Assembly (NCBI GenBank): GCA_017482205.1
Contig: JAFUNK010000005.1
Span: forward strand, 1 to 41,024
DNA length: 41,024 nt
Direction: 5' to 3'
Origin: Lachnospiraceae bacterium
GTDB lineage: Bacteria; Bacillota; Clostridia; Lachnospirales; Lachnospiraceae
Part shown: positions 25,937 to 35,501 of the stretch, piece after piece
Numbering within the stretch: the first letter of the stretch is position 1
How the letters are laid out: every line of letters starts with the position of its first letter
Translations under genes and position numbers: made by a program
Notes under the pieces: model-generated
Databases searched by the model: none
Seen by the model: only the letters and a program-made list of their open reading frames with translations
Told to the model about the DNA's origin: nothing

Positions 25937-28372
25937 ATGAAATTCGGTTATTTTGATGACGCGAATCGGGAATATGTGATTAACACCCCGAAAACCCCGC
26001 TTCCCTGGATTAACTACTTAGGCTGCAACGATTTCTTCAGCCTGATTTCCAACACCTGCGGCGGCTATACTTTCTACAAGGATGCAAAACTCCTTCGTCT
26101 GACCAGATATCGTTACAATGATATCCCTGCAGACACCAACGGCAAATATATCTATATTAAGGATGGTGATACAGTTTGGAATCCCGGCTGGCAACCCACC
26201 AAAACAGAGTTAGACTCTTATGAGTGCCGTCACGGTATCGGTTACAGCCGTTTTACCGGTGCAAAGAACGGTGTGGAAGCTTCTATCCTCACTTTCGTTC
26301 CTTTAAAGGATGCTTGTGAAGTAAGCAAACTGACCGTTACCAACAAGTCTGATTCCGCAAAGAATCTTTCTTTATTCTCTTATGTAGAATGGTGTCTGTG
26401 GAACGCTGATGATGACAGCAGAAACTTCCAGCGTAACTTAAGTACCGGTGAAGTTGAAGTAGTAGATTCTACCATCTTCCACAAAACCGAATACAGAGAA
26501 CGCCGTAACCACTACGCAGTTTACTCTGTAAATACCAAGGTTGACGCATTTGATACAAGCCGTGATGCTTTCTTAGGTGCTTACAGATGTGCAGGCAACC
26601 CTGAAGCTGTTGAAAACGGTGCATGTACCAATTCCATGGCAAGCGGCTGGTCCCCCATTGCTGCTCACCAGATTAACGTGACATTACAGCCCGGCGAAAG
26701 CAAGACTTATGTTTTCGTATTAGGTTATATCGAAAATCCTCAGGAAGAAAAGTGGGAATCCCACGGTGTTATCAACAAGAAGCCTGCATTTGCAATGCTT
26801 GACCGTTACAAAACAGATGATGATGTAGATGCTGCTTTTGAAGAATTAAAGGCTTACTGGACACAGTTACTTTCCAAGTACACTGTAGAGTCCGAAAACG
26901 ATAAAGTTAACCGCATGGTTAATATCTGGAACCAGTATCAGTGTATGGTAACCTTCAACATGTCCCGTTCCGCTTCTTATTATGAATCCGGTATCGGTCG
27001 TGGTATGGGCTTCCGTGACTCCTGTCAGGACCTGTTAGGTTTCGTACATCTGATTCCTGACCGTGCAAGAGAAAGAATTATCGATATCGCTTCTACCCAG
27101 TTCCAGGATGGTAGTGCATATCATCAGTACCAGCCTCTTACCAAGAAAGGTAACGCTGATATCGGTAGCGGCTTTAACGATGACCCCCTGTGGTTAATTG
27201 CAGGTACCTCCGCTTATGTACGTGAAACCGGTGATACCTCTATCCTGACAGAAATGGTTCCTTACGATAACGATATGTCCGTAGCAACTACTCTGATGGA
27301 ACACTTAAAGAGATCCTTAGATTACATAATCAATCACAAAGGACCTCACAACTTACCTTTAATCGGACGCGCTGACTGGAATGACTGTCTGAACTTAAAC
27401 TGCTTCTCCGAGCAGCCCGGTGAATCCTTCCAGACCTTCGGTCCCAGTGAAGGACCCGTTGCAGAATCTGTATTCATCGCAGGTATGTTTGTAAAATACG
27501 GTGAAGAATATGCACAGTTAGCTGAACTGTTAGGCGACGAAGCAGAAGCTAAGAGAGCACGTGACGAAGTAAAACTTATGTATGACGCTATCTTAAAGGA
27601 TGGTTGGGACGGCGAATGGTTCGTTCGTGCATACGATGCATACAGCAACAAAGTTGGTTCCAAAGAATGTGAAGAAGGCCAGATTTTCATCGAGCCTCAG
27701 GGCTTCTGTGTACTGGCAGGTGTCGGTGTAGAAGAAGGTCACGCAAAGAAAGCTTTGGATTCCGTAAAAGAAAGACTGGATACCGATTACGGTGTTATGA
27801 TTTTACAGCCTGCATATACCAAGTACCACTTAGAGCTGGGTGAAATCACCTCTTATCCGCCCGGATACAAAGAGAACGCAGGTATCTTCTGTCACAACAA
27901 CCCTTGGGTTTCCATCGCAGAAACCGTTATCGGCCGCGGTGACAGAGCATTCGAAATTTACAAAAAGACCTGTCCTGCTTACGTGGAAGAAATCAGTGAA
28001 GTACATCGTACCGAGCCTTATGTATACTCCCAGATGATTGCAGGCCGCGACGCTAAGTTCCACGGCGAGGCAAAGAACAGCTGGTTAACCGGTACTGCAG
28101 CATGGACCTTCACCAATATCTCCCAGTACATTCTGGGTGTATATCCTACCCACAAGGGCTTAAGCATCAATCCTTGTGTACCTAAAGGCTTCGGCGACTT
28201 CAAGTTGACCCGTGCATTCCGCGAAGGTATCTACAACATTGAAGTTAAGAACCCTAACAATGTAGAAAAGGGTGTTGTTTCCATGGTTGTTGACGGCAAA
28301 GAAGTTGACGGCTGCGTAATCCCTTACGAAAAGGGCAAAGAAGTTTACAACGTTGTTGTAACCATGGGTTAA
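25937..28372 (+). CDS. Cellobiose phosphorylase (GH94)
   Basis: An 811-residue cytoplasmic enzyme that splits cellobiose with phosphate into alpha-glucose 1-phosphate and glucose. The N-terminus [15 protein letters not shown] and [18 protein letters not shown] are strongly cellobiose phosphorylase-like. The [20 protein letters not shown] segment and the catalytic loop RADWNDCLN (aspartates 480 and 483) are present; the general acid lies in this loop. The C-terminal [18 protein letters not shown] is also a family hallmark. The length is standard. AAAGGAG precedes the ATG. It is transcribed alone, divergently from lacI and the ABC genes, and is followed by a terminator. A cellodextrin phosphorylase is less likely, because those are normally longer. 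Confidence 0.95.
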   Translation: MKFGYFDDANREYVINTPKTPLPWINYLGCNDFFSLISNTCGGYTFYKDAKLLRLTRYRYNDIPADTNGKYIYIKDGDTVWNPGWQPTKTELDSYECRHGIGYSRFTGAKNGVEASILTFVPLKDACEVSKLTVTNKSDSAKNLSLFSYVEWCLWNADDDSRNFQRNLSTGEVEVVDSTIFHKTEYRERRNHYAVYSVNTKVDAFDTSRDAFLGAYRCAGNPEAVENGACTNSMASGWSPIAAHQINVTLQPGESKTYVFVLGYIENPQEEKWESHGVINKKPAFAMLDRYKTDDDVDAAFEELKAYWTQLLSKYTVESENDKVNRMVNIWNQYQCMVTFNMSRSASYYESGIGRGMGFRDSCQDLLGFVHLIPDRARERIIDIASTQFQDGSAYHQYQPLTKKGNADIGSGFNDDPLWLIAGTSAYVRETGDTSILTEMVPYDNDMSVATTLMEHLKRSLDYIINHKGPHNLPLIGRADWNDCLNLNCFSEQPGESFQTFGPSEGPVAESVFIAGMFVKYGEEYAQLAELLGDEAEAKRARDEVKLMYDAILKDGWDGEWFVRAYDAYSNKVGSKECEEGQIFIEPQGFCVLAGVGVEEGHAKKALDSVKERLDTDYGVMILQPAYTKYHLELGEITSYPPGYKENAGIFCHNNPWVSIAETVIGRGDRAFEIYKKTCPAYVEEISEVHRTEPYVYSQMIAGRDAKFHGEAKNSWLTGTAAWTFTNISQYILGVYPTHKGLSINPCVPKGFGDFKLTRAFREGIYNIEVKNPNNVEKGVVSMVVDGKEVDGCVIPYEKGKEVYNVVVTMG

Positions 28373-28403
28373 TCCATTCTTTATACAAAAACTTGTAATA
28401 CCA

Positions 28404-28435
28404 AAGGGTGTCCGAAATACTCGGGCACCCTTTTT
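28404..28435 (+). terminator. Rho-independent terminator of the phosphorylase gene
   Basis: GGGTGTCCGA (28406-28415) pairs with TCGGGCACCC (28421-28430, one G-T pair), followed by five T. It begins about 30 bases after the stop codon. The remaining AT-rich gap up to tRNA-Arg holds no gene. Confidence 0.88.
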
Positions 28436-28557
28436 ATCTGTTCCTTTTTACCACATCATTTTTTTTATTTTATTCTATAATTTTTTTCTATAAACCCTTG
28501 ACATTTTCCAAATCTCCATGTAAAATATTCAATGTTGTGGCAGTGATGTTACAGCAT

Positions 28558-28631
28558 GTGCGTTTAGCTCAGCTGGATAGAGCGTTTGGCTACGGACCAA
28601 AAGGTCGGGAGTTCGAATCTTCTAACGCACA
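28558..28631 (+). tRNA. tRNA-Arg (anticodon ACG)
   Basis: Acceptor GTGCGTT pairs with AACGCAC, discriminator A. The anticodon loop CTACGGA gives ACG, normally deaminated to ICG. It is a single-gene unit with its own terminator just downstream. Confidence 0.96.
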
Positions 28632-28635
28632 CGAG

Positions 28636-28674
28636 AGGCAGGAACCTACCCCCTAAAGGTTTTTGCCTTTTTTT
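28636..28674 (+). terminator. Rho-independent terminator after tRNA-Arg
   Basis: AGGCAGGAACCT (28636-28647) pairs with AGGTTTTTGCCT (28657-28668, two G-T pairs), followed by a run of seven T. Confidence 0.85.
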
Positions 28675-28735
28675 CTTTGCAAAAATACTTATAAATCAAT
28701 TAAAGTTTTGCATAAATCATTCCGCATATTTTTCA

Positions 28736-28767
28736 CAAAAAGGTCCGCAGAACAAACCTGCGGACCT
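28736..28767 (-). terminator. Terminator of the oadB-oadG unit
   Basis: AGGTCCGCAG (28741-28750) pairs with CTGCGGACCT (28758-28767). On the minus strand it is followed by five T, 35 bp after the oadG stop. A few T on the plus side allow some bidirectional use. Confidence 0.85.
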
Positions 28768-28801
28768 TCTATTACGTTATTCATTTATAACACACTGTAC
28801 C

Positions 28802-28987
28802 TTAAGCATCTGCACTTGCTGCTTCCATTTCTGCTTTCTTTGCAGCTTTTTTGGCTGCTCTCTTCTTACCGATAACATCTATCTGCTGTAAAACCCATAC
28901 ACAGAAAATAATAATTATAATAGCTGCAAAGATACCTAACATACCGTATCCCATAATCATAAGTGCATTCATAAGATTTTCGTTCAT
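28802..28987 (-). CDS. OadG-like small membrane subunit of a Na+-pumping decarboxylase
   Basis: A 61-residue protein with one strongly hydrophobic helix (about residues 10-33, including IFAAIIIIIFCVWVLQQ) and a C-terminal tail rich in Lys, Ala and Glu. This is the layout of the gamma subunit of oxaloacetate or methylmalonyl-CoA decarboxylase, which tethers alpha to the membrane beta subunit. It follows the beta gene by only 10 bp, with AGGAGG before its ATG. The primary sequence alone is too short for a firm family call; the operon position makes it convincing. It lacks the usual long Ala-Pro hinge. Confidence 0.78.
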   Translation of the reverse strand: MNENLMNALMIMGYGMLGIFAAIIIIIFCVWVLQQIDVIGKKRAAKKAAKKAEMEAASADA

Positions 28988-28997
28988 ATGCTACCTC

Positions 28998-30134
28998 CTA
29001 CATCATCTGTGCTACCAACTGGATAATCAGACCACCTGCAATTGCAGAAGAAATCTGTCCGGCCACGTTAGCACCTGCAGCCTGCATGATAATAATGTTT
29101 CCGGGATTTTCTTCCTGTGCCATCTTCTGTACTACTCTGGATGCCATGGGGAATGCGGAAATACCTGCCGCACCAACCATAGGATTGATTTTCTTCTTCA
29201 TAAACAGGTTTAAGAACTTGGCAAACAGCACACCACCGATGGTATCGAATACAAATGCTGCCAGACCAATACCCATAACCAGCAAAGTATCCCATCTTAC
29301 AAATGCCTCTGCACTCATACTAAAGGAAATAGTAATACCTAAAAGCAAAGTAATCAGGTTTGTCAAAGGTCCCTGCGCTGCTTCAGAAAGGTTCTGTAAT
29401 ACACCACACTCTCTAATCAGGTTACCAAACATCAGGAAACCTACTAAGGATGCGGAAGAAGGAGCAATAAAGCCTACAATAATCGTAACCACGATAGGGA
29501 ATAAAATCTTGGTTCTCTTAGAAACAGAACCGGGCTTGTACTCCATTTTCATACATCTTTCCTTCTTGGTGGTTACCAGCTTAATAGCCAAAGGCTGCAC
29601 AATAGGAACCAATGCCATGTAGGAATATGCTGCTACCGCTATCGCACCGATATAGTTGGAATCCAACACCTGGGATACCAATAAAGAGGTAGGACCGTCA
29701 GCCGCACCAATAATACCGATAGATGCTGCATCATTTAATTCAAATCCGCATAATACTGCGATTAACAGTGCCGCAAAAATACCGAACTGTGCTGCCGCAC
29801 CAAATAAGAACATAATCGGCTTTGCCAAAAGGGGCTCAAAGTCAATCATCGCACCAATACCGATAAACAACAAAATCGGCAGTGCTTCAGAGGCTTCGAT
29901 ACCAACCTCATATAACCACTGTACGATACCGTTTGTTTCAATCTTACCTGCAATCATCTGGTCAACCGCATTTGCACCGGGTAAGTTAATCAAAATCGCA
30001 CCAAAACCCATAGGTAAAAGCAGTGCCGGCTCATACTGTTTCTTAATTGCCAGCCAAATCAGTGCCGCACCTACAACATACATGACAATCTGCTGCCATG
30101 TGACGGATAAAAATCCTTGCCACAGAAATTCCAT
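28998..30134 (-). CDS. Sodium ion-translocating decarboxylase, beta subunit (OadB/MmdB/GcdB family)
   Basis: A 378-residue integral membrane protein that couples decarboxylation of carboxybiotin to Na+ export. The hallmark motifs are present: SIGIIGAADGPTSLLVSQVL with the Na+-binding aspartate, IGAMIDFEPLLAKP, and GAAGISAFPMASRVVQ followed by KMAQEENPGNIIIMQAAGANVAGQI. The ATG at 30134 has GGAGG seven bases upstream; the frame runs 46 codons further upstream, but that part is non-conserved. The gamma-like gene follows 10 bp downstream. No biotin carrier or carboxyltransferase alpha gene is nearby, so oxaloacetate, methylmalonyl-CoA or glutaconyl-CoA cannot be distinguished here. Confidence 0.93.
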   Translation of the reverse strand: MEFLWQGFLSVTWQQIVMYVVGAALIWLAIKKQYEPALLLPMGFGAILINLPGANAVDQMIAGKIETNGIVQWLYEVGIEASEALPILLFIGIGAMIDFEPLLAKPIMFLFGAAAQFGIFAALLIAVLCGFELNDAASIGIIGAADGPTSLLVSQVLDSNYIGAIAVAAYSYMALVPIVQPLAIKLVTTKKERCMKMEYKPGSVSKRTKILFPIVVTIIVGFIAPSSASLVGFLMFGNLIRECGVLQNLSEAAQGPLTNLITLLLGITISFSMSAEAFVRWDTLLVMGIGLAAFVFDTIGGVLFAKFLNLFMKKKINPMVGAAGISAFPMASRVVQKMAQEENPGNIIIMQAAGANVAGQISSAIAGGLIIQLVAQMM

Positions 30135-30283
30135 TTTTCGTCCTCCACGTATAATTTTTTTCGTATGAAATATAGTAATCTTATATATTATAAACGTTTC
30201 AGCAAACAAAGTAAAGTCAAGTTTGCATTGTCCATGTAAAGAATTTTTAACACATTCAAAACACTCTACCAAAGGAGACTATT

Positions 30284-31060
30284 ATGCGCTTCGATATGCA
30301 CTGTCATACAAAAGAAGGCTCGCCGGACGGCAAAATTGCCCTTATCCACCATGTTTCTCTTTTAAAAGAAAAGGGATATCAGGGAATGTTATTAACAGAC
30401 CACAATTCCTATGAAGCTTACCGCTATTATCAAGCTCATAAAAAACACCCTGTATTTAAAAATTTTACTGTTTTAAAAGGAGTAGAATACGATACCAATG
30501 ACGGTGGCCACATTCTGGTGATCATGCCCGAAACCATTAATCTTGCCTTGTTAGAATTACGGGGAATGCCTGTTTCTACGCTTATCCGGCTGGTACATTT
30601 CTTTGGTGGCATTTTGGGTCCGGCGCACCCCTGCGGTGAAAAATATATGAGTCTTTGCAACACGCGGCATTACAGGAAAAATCCTTCTATTATAAAAGAA
30701 TTTGATTTTATGGAAACTTTCAATGCATGTGAAACAGATATCGTAAATCTGAAAGCCGCCACCCTTGCCTCCCACTATCATTTACCGGGTTTCGGCGGCA
30801 GTGACTCCCATAAGTTAGAAAGTGTAGGCTGTGCATACACGGATTTACCCGACTATATCCGCACTGAGTCTGCCCTGATAGCCTACATTCAAAAGAAAGC
30901 CGCTGTCTGTTGCGGCGGTCACCACTTTCCCCATACTCTTCGTGACCGCATCGGACGCCTTAATAACCTGTTTGTCTATTCCTTCTGGCTTTACAACAAA
31001 ACCGGCAGCCTGTTACACCGTCGCAGACGCAATCTGTCAATACCGCGAAATTTCCTATGA
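30284..31060 (+). CDS. PHP domain phosphoesterase
   Basis: A 258-residue metal-dependent phosphoesterase of the polymerase-and-histidinol-phosphatase family. The motif FDMHCHTKEGS at the N-terminus supplies HxH, LLTDHNS a further histidine and aspartate, KGVEYDTNDGGHIL another cluster, AHPCGEKYM the next histidine, and GSDSHKLESVG the last. These form the expected trinuclear metal site. AAAGGAG precedes the ATG. The C-terminal 50 residues contain basic stretches with no recognised motif. It is divergent from oadB across 150 bp. Related proteins act on nucleotides or oligoribonucleotides; the true substrate is unknown. Confidence 0.88.
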   Translation: MRFDMHCHTKEGSPDGKIALIHHVSLLKEKGYQGMLLTDHNSYEAYRYYQAHKKHPVFKNFTVLKGVEYDTNDGGHILVIMPETINLALLELRGMPVSTLIRLVHFFGGILGPAHPCGEKYMSLCNTRHYRKNPSIIKEFDFMETFNACETDIVNLKAATLASHYHLPGFGGSDSHKLESVGCAYTDLPDYIRTESALIAYIQKKAAVCCGGHHFPHTLRDRIGRLNNLFVYSFWLYNKTGSLLHRRRRNLSIPRNFL

Positions 31061-31081
31061 ATGAAAAATCTCCCCTGAACG

Positions 31082-31107
31082 AAAAACGGGGCTGCCATGC
31101 AGCCCCG
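31082..31107 (-). terminator. Terminator of the Cache chemoreceptor gene, possibly bidirectional
   Basis: CGGGGCTGC (31087-31095) pairs with GCAGCCCCG (31099-31107). On the minus strand TTTTTC follows. It lies between the convergent PHP and chemoreceptor genes. Confidence 0.85.
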
Positions 31108-31123
31108 CCTACTCTTTGTCACA

Positions 31124-33118
31124 TTAAATTCTGAACTTATTCATTCTTTCAGTCAGTTTCTTGGATTCCTGTTCCAGATCTTCCGCACTTTCTGCAACAG
31201 AATTACTATTCTCCGCCAGAATTTTCATGTGCGCATCTAATTCTTTTGCAGAATGTACAATCTGCTCTGTTGCCTGCACCTGACTTTCTGTAATATGTTC
31301 CAATTCACCTGCCACGGTGTCTACCATGCCTACCAATTCAATCATCTGATTTACTCTGCGGCTGGTCTCATCCACCTTACCATACAATCCTTCAAAAGTT
31401 TCTCGTGCTCCGGCTATAATATCGGCACTGTTTTCTACTTCTTTCACGCTGGTATTCATATGCTCTACCGCATCTTCTACCGTACTGCGGATTTCCGTAG
31501 TCAGTCTGGCAATATCGTCTGCTGCCACGCTACTGTTGGCTGCCAGCTTACCTATTTGCTCCGCTACTACTGCAAAGCCTCTGCCTGCCTCACCTGCTCT
31601 GGCAGCTTCAATAGAAGCATTTAAGGAAAGAAGATTGGTTTCCTCTGCAATGTCCATAATAATGCCAACCATTTCCCCAATCTGTGCAGTTGCATTACCT
31701 ACTTTACCAATCTGCTCAGAAAGAGAGGTAATTGCAATAGTAATATTTTCCATACCGGCATTGATATGTTCCATATCATTCTTACCGCCCTGAGACATCT
31801 TTACGCTTTCTTCCATCAGCACTTCTGCCGCTTCGCCTTCTTCATTGGCAAAACGTATTACTTCTGCTAACTGTTCCATTTGTCTGGAAACACTTTCTGC
31901 TGCAGCAGAAAGCTGCATTACCATCTTGTCCAGCACATCCATTGCCTGTGCCTGCTTTTCGGAAGCATCCATCAGCGAATCCGATACCTCCGCATTCTCT
32001 GCTGACTGGGTATCCAACCATTCTGCTATACCGCTGATTTCCGAAATGGTACTTCTCATCTGTACAATAAAATGCTGAATATTGTTACTCATACGGGCAA
32101 TTTCATCATTTCCCCGTACCTCCAGATTTTGTGTAAAATCTCCTTCTGCAATACGGTCAATCACCTTCGTTACCCTTGCAACAGGTTTTACTACACCGTT
32201 CATAATACGTAAAATAACAAAAATCAACAATACTGTTACAGCCGCAGCAATCAGCACCATGTAAAATTCCATCTGATACAGGTCTGAAAGCACAGCCTTT
32301 TCCGTCACATAAGTAACCAGATACCAGTCTGTATGTTCTACCGGATTGATACACACCAGATACTCTCCGGCTGCTCCCTGCACAGATACCAGACCGGTTG
32401 TATCGTTCTGTATCTTATCACTTATTCCGGCATACATCTTATCCATATCCTCTGCATCCAAAGTCAACGCCATCATCTCTTTATCAGGATGTGCAATAAT
32501 CGTTCTGCTGTTACCGGTTACCAGAAACGCTTCTACAACACCTTCCTTAGCAATATCCGCCACCAGACCGGACACATAGTCCAGATATACATCCGTCGCC
32601 AACACACGAACTGCCTTGTCATAATCCATCCGTACAGATGCGCTCACGCAAACCTGACCTGTCATAGAATCATAATAAGGTTCTCCAAAGGCAAGTTCTG
32701 CATTATCCTTACCATCCACATACCAATCACGTTCCGTTAAAACCCAGTCATCACCGGGCACCCATCCGGAACCGTCCAGATATATACCACTGTCATCTCC
32801 CATGTACAAACCTACCGAATAGGATTCGTTTTTGTCCACAGTAGTTTCCATATATGCCAGAATAGCGGCATCATCCTTAAAATTGCCTTCATTAATTGTA
32901 TTTTTATATATTTCCAACTCCCCAAAAATCTGATTGGACCATAAACTGATTTCACCCGTATATGCCAATGATTTTGCCTGTAACTGTTCTTTGGAAATTT
33001 TCAATACCATATTACTGGCAAGTATAAAGAAAGATATTATCATTACCAATACAATGGGAATGGTAATCCCTACCAGTTTTGCCCGTATACTGATGCCTTT
33101 TTTCTTTTGTTTTTCCAT
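31124..33118 (-). CDS. Methyl-accepting chemotaxis protein with extracellular Cache domain
   Basis: A 664-residue receptor. Helix 1 (residues about 14-33) is followed by an extracytoplasmic double Cache domain (about 35-280) with the ligand-pocket pattern [15 protein letters not shown] and [20 protein letters not shown], typical of dCache_1 amino-acid or small-ligand sensors. Helix 2 (about 283-305) leads to a HAMP domain ([19 protein letters not shown]). The coiled-coil MCP signalling domain has the tip [21 protein letters not shown] and [22 protein letters not shown] precedes the ATG. It stands alone between two terminator-like gaps. No CheB/CheR tail pentapeptide is seen at the C-terminus. 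Confidence 0.94.
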   Translation of the reverse strand: MEKQKKKGISIRAKLVGITIPIVLVMIISFFILASNMVLKISKEQLQAKSLAYTGEISLWSNQIFGELEIYKNTINEGNFKDDAAILAYMETTVDKNESYSVGLYMGDDSGIYLDGSGWVPGDDWVLTERDWYVDGKDNAELAFGEPYYDSMTGQVCVSASVRMDYDKAVRVLATDVYLDYVSGLVADIAKEGVVEAFLVTGNSRTIIAHPDKEMMALTLDAEDMDKMYAGISDKIQNDTTGLVSVQGAAGEYLVCINPVEHTDWYLVTYVTEKAVLSDLYQMEFYMVLIAAAVTVLLIFVILRIMNGVVKPVARVTKVIDRIAEGDFTQNLEVRGNDEIARMSNNIQHFIVQMRSTISEISGIAEWLDTQSAENAEVSDSLMDASEKQAQAMDVLDKMVMQLSAAAESVSRQMEQLAEVIRFANEEGEAAEVLMEESVKMSQGGKNDMEHINAGMENITIAITSLSEQIGKVGNATAQIGEMVGIIMDIAEETNLLSLNASIEAARAGEAGRGFAVVAEQIGKLAANSSVAADDIARLTTEIRSTVEDAVEHMNTSVKEVENSADIIAGARETFEGLYGKVDETSRRVNQMIELVGMVDTVAGELEHITESQVQATEQIVHSAKELDAHMKILAENSNSVAESAEDLEQESKKLTERMNKFRI

Positions 33119-33183
33119 TCACGTTCCTCCTTTTTTATCTGTTTTTACAACTCACCTATATATTCTTCATATGGAGCTTATCA

Positions 33184-34143
33184 TTATAAATCCATCTCTT
33201 TTAGTTCCATGTAACTTTCCATATCGAGAAGAATCGCGGTACGTATCTCCTCTACCGAATCATATGCCATAATATAAGTACTCCACTGCACCTGTGTGAG
33301 ATTACCATAATACATACCATAAGACATATTGATAAAAGACTGCTCCCCGTTTCTGACTATTACATCATCAAAACAAGCCAGCACATAATAGGTTTCCTCT
33401 ACATCATCCACCTTAAAACGCACCTCGAACACATCATATAAGGTATTTTCCTGCTTTCCATCCGTCACCAGAAACATTTTTACGGGCGTCATATCCACAA
33501 AGTATCCCACTGCCTTCGTTCCATCCAGATTGAGTTCCAATACCTCTTCTGCCTGCACATGAATGATTTCCAGTGCCTCTTCGGGAAGCTCCTCCAAATC
33601 CTTTAAATATTCATCCAATCCTTCTACTATGTAAATCCTTGTTTTCTCGGTCAGTCGGTAATCACTGCTTGTCGCCTCAATGCTAACCGTTTCTCCCTGT
33701 GTCAGCCAATCCTCTTTGGAAATATCAAACTCAATGCGGTTGACATCTATCCCCGCTACTGCATTGGTTATTTCCACTACAATCTCGCCCTCTCCGTCCG
33801 TTCCCCTAAACGTAACCTCTATACAATCAAAAGGGTTTACCTTGGGCTTTGCCAGTTCCTGACTCATATAAGAAACTACGCCTATAAGCACCAATATGGC
33901 AATCACGATAACAGGCACGGGGATCTTAAAACTTTTCTTTTTATTCTTAGCAGCTTTTGCCTCTGCTGCCAGTCTGCCCTTGTGATAACCATATGACTTC
34001 GCCTCTGCCTTAGCACGGATTTCATCCAAAGTATCTTCTTTTTCCAATAAAAAAAGTGCCCCGCAATACTCGCATACCGCCTGTTCTTTTTCTGCATCCG
34101 TTTTCATAGTTGCCCCACATTTGGGACAAGTCATATCAATCAT
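33184..34143 (-). CDS. Zinc-ribbon membrane protein of unknown function
   Basis: About 319 residues. The N-terminus contains a zinc ribbon with MTCPKCGATM and VCEYCGALF (two CxxC knuckles about 16 residues apart). A charged Ala/Lys-rich helix follows, then one transmembrane helix (PVPVIVIAILVLIGVVSYM). The C-terminal 200 residues appear extracytoplasmic: an acidic beta-rich region (NPFDCIEVTFRGTDGEGEI) and a second part with YYVLACFDDVIVRNG. Start chosen at 34143 because GAGG lies six bases upstream; a GTG-initiated frame seven codons earlier is less likely. It is divergent from the amidase-domain gene. No enzyme motif seen; it may sense or organise the envelope. Confidence 0.78.
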   Translation of the reverse strand: MIDMTCPKCGATMKTDAEKEQAVCEYCGALFLLEKEDTLDEIRAKAEAKSYGYHKGRLAAEAKAAKNKKKSFKIPVPVIVIAILVLIGVVSYMSQELAKPKVNPFDCIEVTFRGTDGEGEIVVEITNAVAGIDVNRIEFDISKEDWLTQGETVSIEATSSDYRLTEKTRIYIVEGLDEYLKDLEELPEEALEIIHVQAEEVLELNLDGTKAVGYFVDMTPVKMFLVTDGKQENTLYDVFEVRFKVDDVEETYYVLACFDDVIVRNGEQSFINMSYGMYYGNLTQVQWSTYIMAYDSVEEIRTAILLDMESYMELKEMDL

Positions 34144-34313
34144 CTTCATCCTCTGTGCCCTCACATCCTAAGTCTCTCTTCTTATTTTATATGCAGGATA
34201 TTTGCAAGTCAACAGGTCATCTTTCTCGTAACAAATTATTTTCCACAAAATTGTCTGGAACCAAACCTTACTTTATCCATATTATAATACAAAGTCTTGC
34301 AGGATGGAAAAGC

Positions 34314-34796
34314 ATGCGTGAACTCCCCTACAATCGTGCCGCTGCCGTAGCATATGCCCGCAGATGGGCACTTGACCGCAATCCCGCATACTACGATTTT
34401 GAAAAAATCGGCGGCGACTGTACCAGCTTTGCCTCCCAAAGTATTTATGCCGGAGCCGGAGTAATGAACTTTACACCGGTTATGGGGTGGTACTATCGTT
34501 CTTCCTATGACCGCACTGCTTCCTGGAGCGGCGTTGAGTACCTTTATCAGTTTCTTATAAACAATCAGTCCGTTGGACCTTATGCCAAGGTTGTATCGCC
34601 TGACAAGGCTCTCCCCGGCGATATCGTACAGCTTGGCACAGCCTCCGGCGATTTCTACCACTCTCCCGTAATTACCGCAATACAACCAACTATTCTGGTA
34701 GCAGCACACACATATGACGCTCTGGACAGACCTCTGTCTTCTTATATCTATGAGGTTGCCCGCTTTTTGCATATAGAGGGCGTCAGAACATGGTAA
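34314..34796 (+). CDS. Amidase-domain protein (Amidase_6-like, papain fold)
   Basis: A 160-residue protein resembling the Amidase_6 domain of clostridial cell-wall proteins. YNRAAAVAYARRWAL is followed by GGDCTSFASQSIYAGAGV, whose cysteine would be the nucleophile. MGWYYRSS and the C-terminal PGDIVQLG, DFYHSPVIT (catalytic histidine) and AHTYDALDRPL (third catalytic position) complete the pattern. It lacks a signal peptide, so it may be cytoplasmic or released by lysis. The ATG at 34314 has GGA-type purines upstream; the frame remains open much further 5' without homology. A perfect TATAAT lies at 34283-34288 but no good -35. Confidence 0.82.
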   Translation: MRELPYNRAAAVAYARRWALDRNPAYYDFEKIGGDCTSFASQSIYAGAGVMNFTPVMGWYYRSSYDRTASWSGVEYLYQFLINNQSVGPYAKVVSPDKALPGDIVQLGTASGDFYHSPVITAIQPTILVAAHTYDALDRPLSSYIYEVARFLHIEGVRTW

Positions 34797-34870
34797 GGTA
34801 CAACCTGATACACTTTTTTAAGGAGCCTCCAGCCACTTCAAAGATGTACTATCTCTTTCTTCCAAAAAGT

Positions 34871-34879
34871 GGTATAATA
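34871..34879 (+). promoter_or_regulatory. Extended -10 promoter for the unknown 143-residue gene
   Basis: TGGTATAAT is an extended -10 element (TG one base before a perfect TATAAT). No convincing -35 lies upstream. It is 40 bp before the ATG at 34919, within the gap after the amidase-domain gene. Confidence 0.5.
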
Positions 34880-34918
34880 AATATAGGAACTCATACATTG
34901 AGCATTGAGGGCTTGCCT

Positions 34919-35350
34919 ATGAAAAAAGATACCCATCTCATCAATATTTATCTCAAAATTCATCATAAAAAAACACTCACCATGGATGATTTGCGTTATC
35001 TTGCCAAATACTCCCCTGAGTGCTTTGAAAAAACATGCAAAAATGTAGTATACAATTTTCCCGAAGCAAAACCGGTTATGGAGCCCCAAACCGAAAAAAA
35101 ACAAAATACTGCGTTACTTGTTCTGCCCCAGCCCGATGCAAAACCGCCGGAATCTCAACATATTGATAAGATACTGGAAAATTTAAAGCACTTAGATGCC
35201 GACCAGTTTACTTCTGCCGGTATAGATGTGGAAAAAGTAAAGACCCTACTTGGAAACTTATATATGGAGCTTCTCTTCCCACACAACGACAAAGAACAGT
35301 TTATAAATGTAATGGAAACCGAAACGTCCAGATTTGATAAAAAAGCTTGA
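34919..35350 (+). CDS. Unknown small acidic protein, no recognised domain
   Basis: A 143-residue soluble protein starting MKKDTHLINIYLKIHHKK. The first 50 residues look like a compact helical domain (LTMDDLRYLAKYSPECFEKTCKNVVYNFPEA). A Pro/Gln/Lys linker follows (about 55-85), then a second helical part, IDKILENLKHLDADQFTSAGIDVEKVK, before LYMELLFPHND. No signal or membrane segment. GAGGG stands eight bases upstream of the chosen ATG; a frame starting at 34790 overlaps the previous gene and is less likely. I do not recognise the family. It is followed by a terminator and by the accessory island. Confidence 0.7.
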   Translation: MKKDTHLINIYLKIHHKKTLTMDDLRYLAKYSPECFEKTCKNVVYNFPEAKPVMEPQTEKKQNTALLVLPQPDAKPPESQHIDKILENLKHLDADQFTSAGIDVEKVKTLLGNLYMELLFPHNDKEQFINVMETETSRFDKKA

Positions 35351-35370
35351 AATTTATATTCTAAATACTA

Positions 35371-35399
35371 AAAAAGGAATATGCATTCGCATATTCCTT
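35371..35399. terminator. Hairpin terminator at the edge of the accessory island
   Basis: GGAATATGC (35376-35384) pairs with GCATATTCC (35389-35397), flanked by six A on one side and CTTT on the other. It stops the unknown gene on the plus strand, and could stop transcripts leaving the island on the minus strand. Confidence 0.75.
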
Positions 35400-35425
35400 T
35401 ACTGCCGTGACCGGACTTGAATGTT
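35398..35425. repeat. Weak remnant of a tRNA-Leu 3' end (old attachment site)
   Basis: TTTACTGCCGTGACCGGACTTGAA resembles TTTACTGCTGGTGGCCGGACTTGAA at 37773 and the 3' end of tRNA-Leu near 40785. ttacaaaca-type words follow at 35480-35500, as they precede the copy at 37731. It probably marks the outer limit of an earlier integration. The match is imperfect, hence modest confidence. Confidence 0.5.
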
Positions 35426-35501
35426 TCTCCACTTGCAGAATACGCATAAATAGGAGATTTCTGCAGTTCCTTCGGTTCATTACAAACATGTTACAAACAT
35501 T

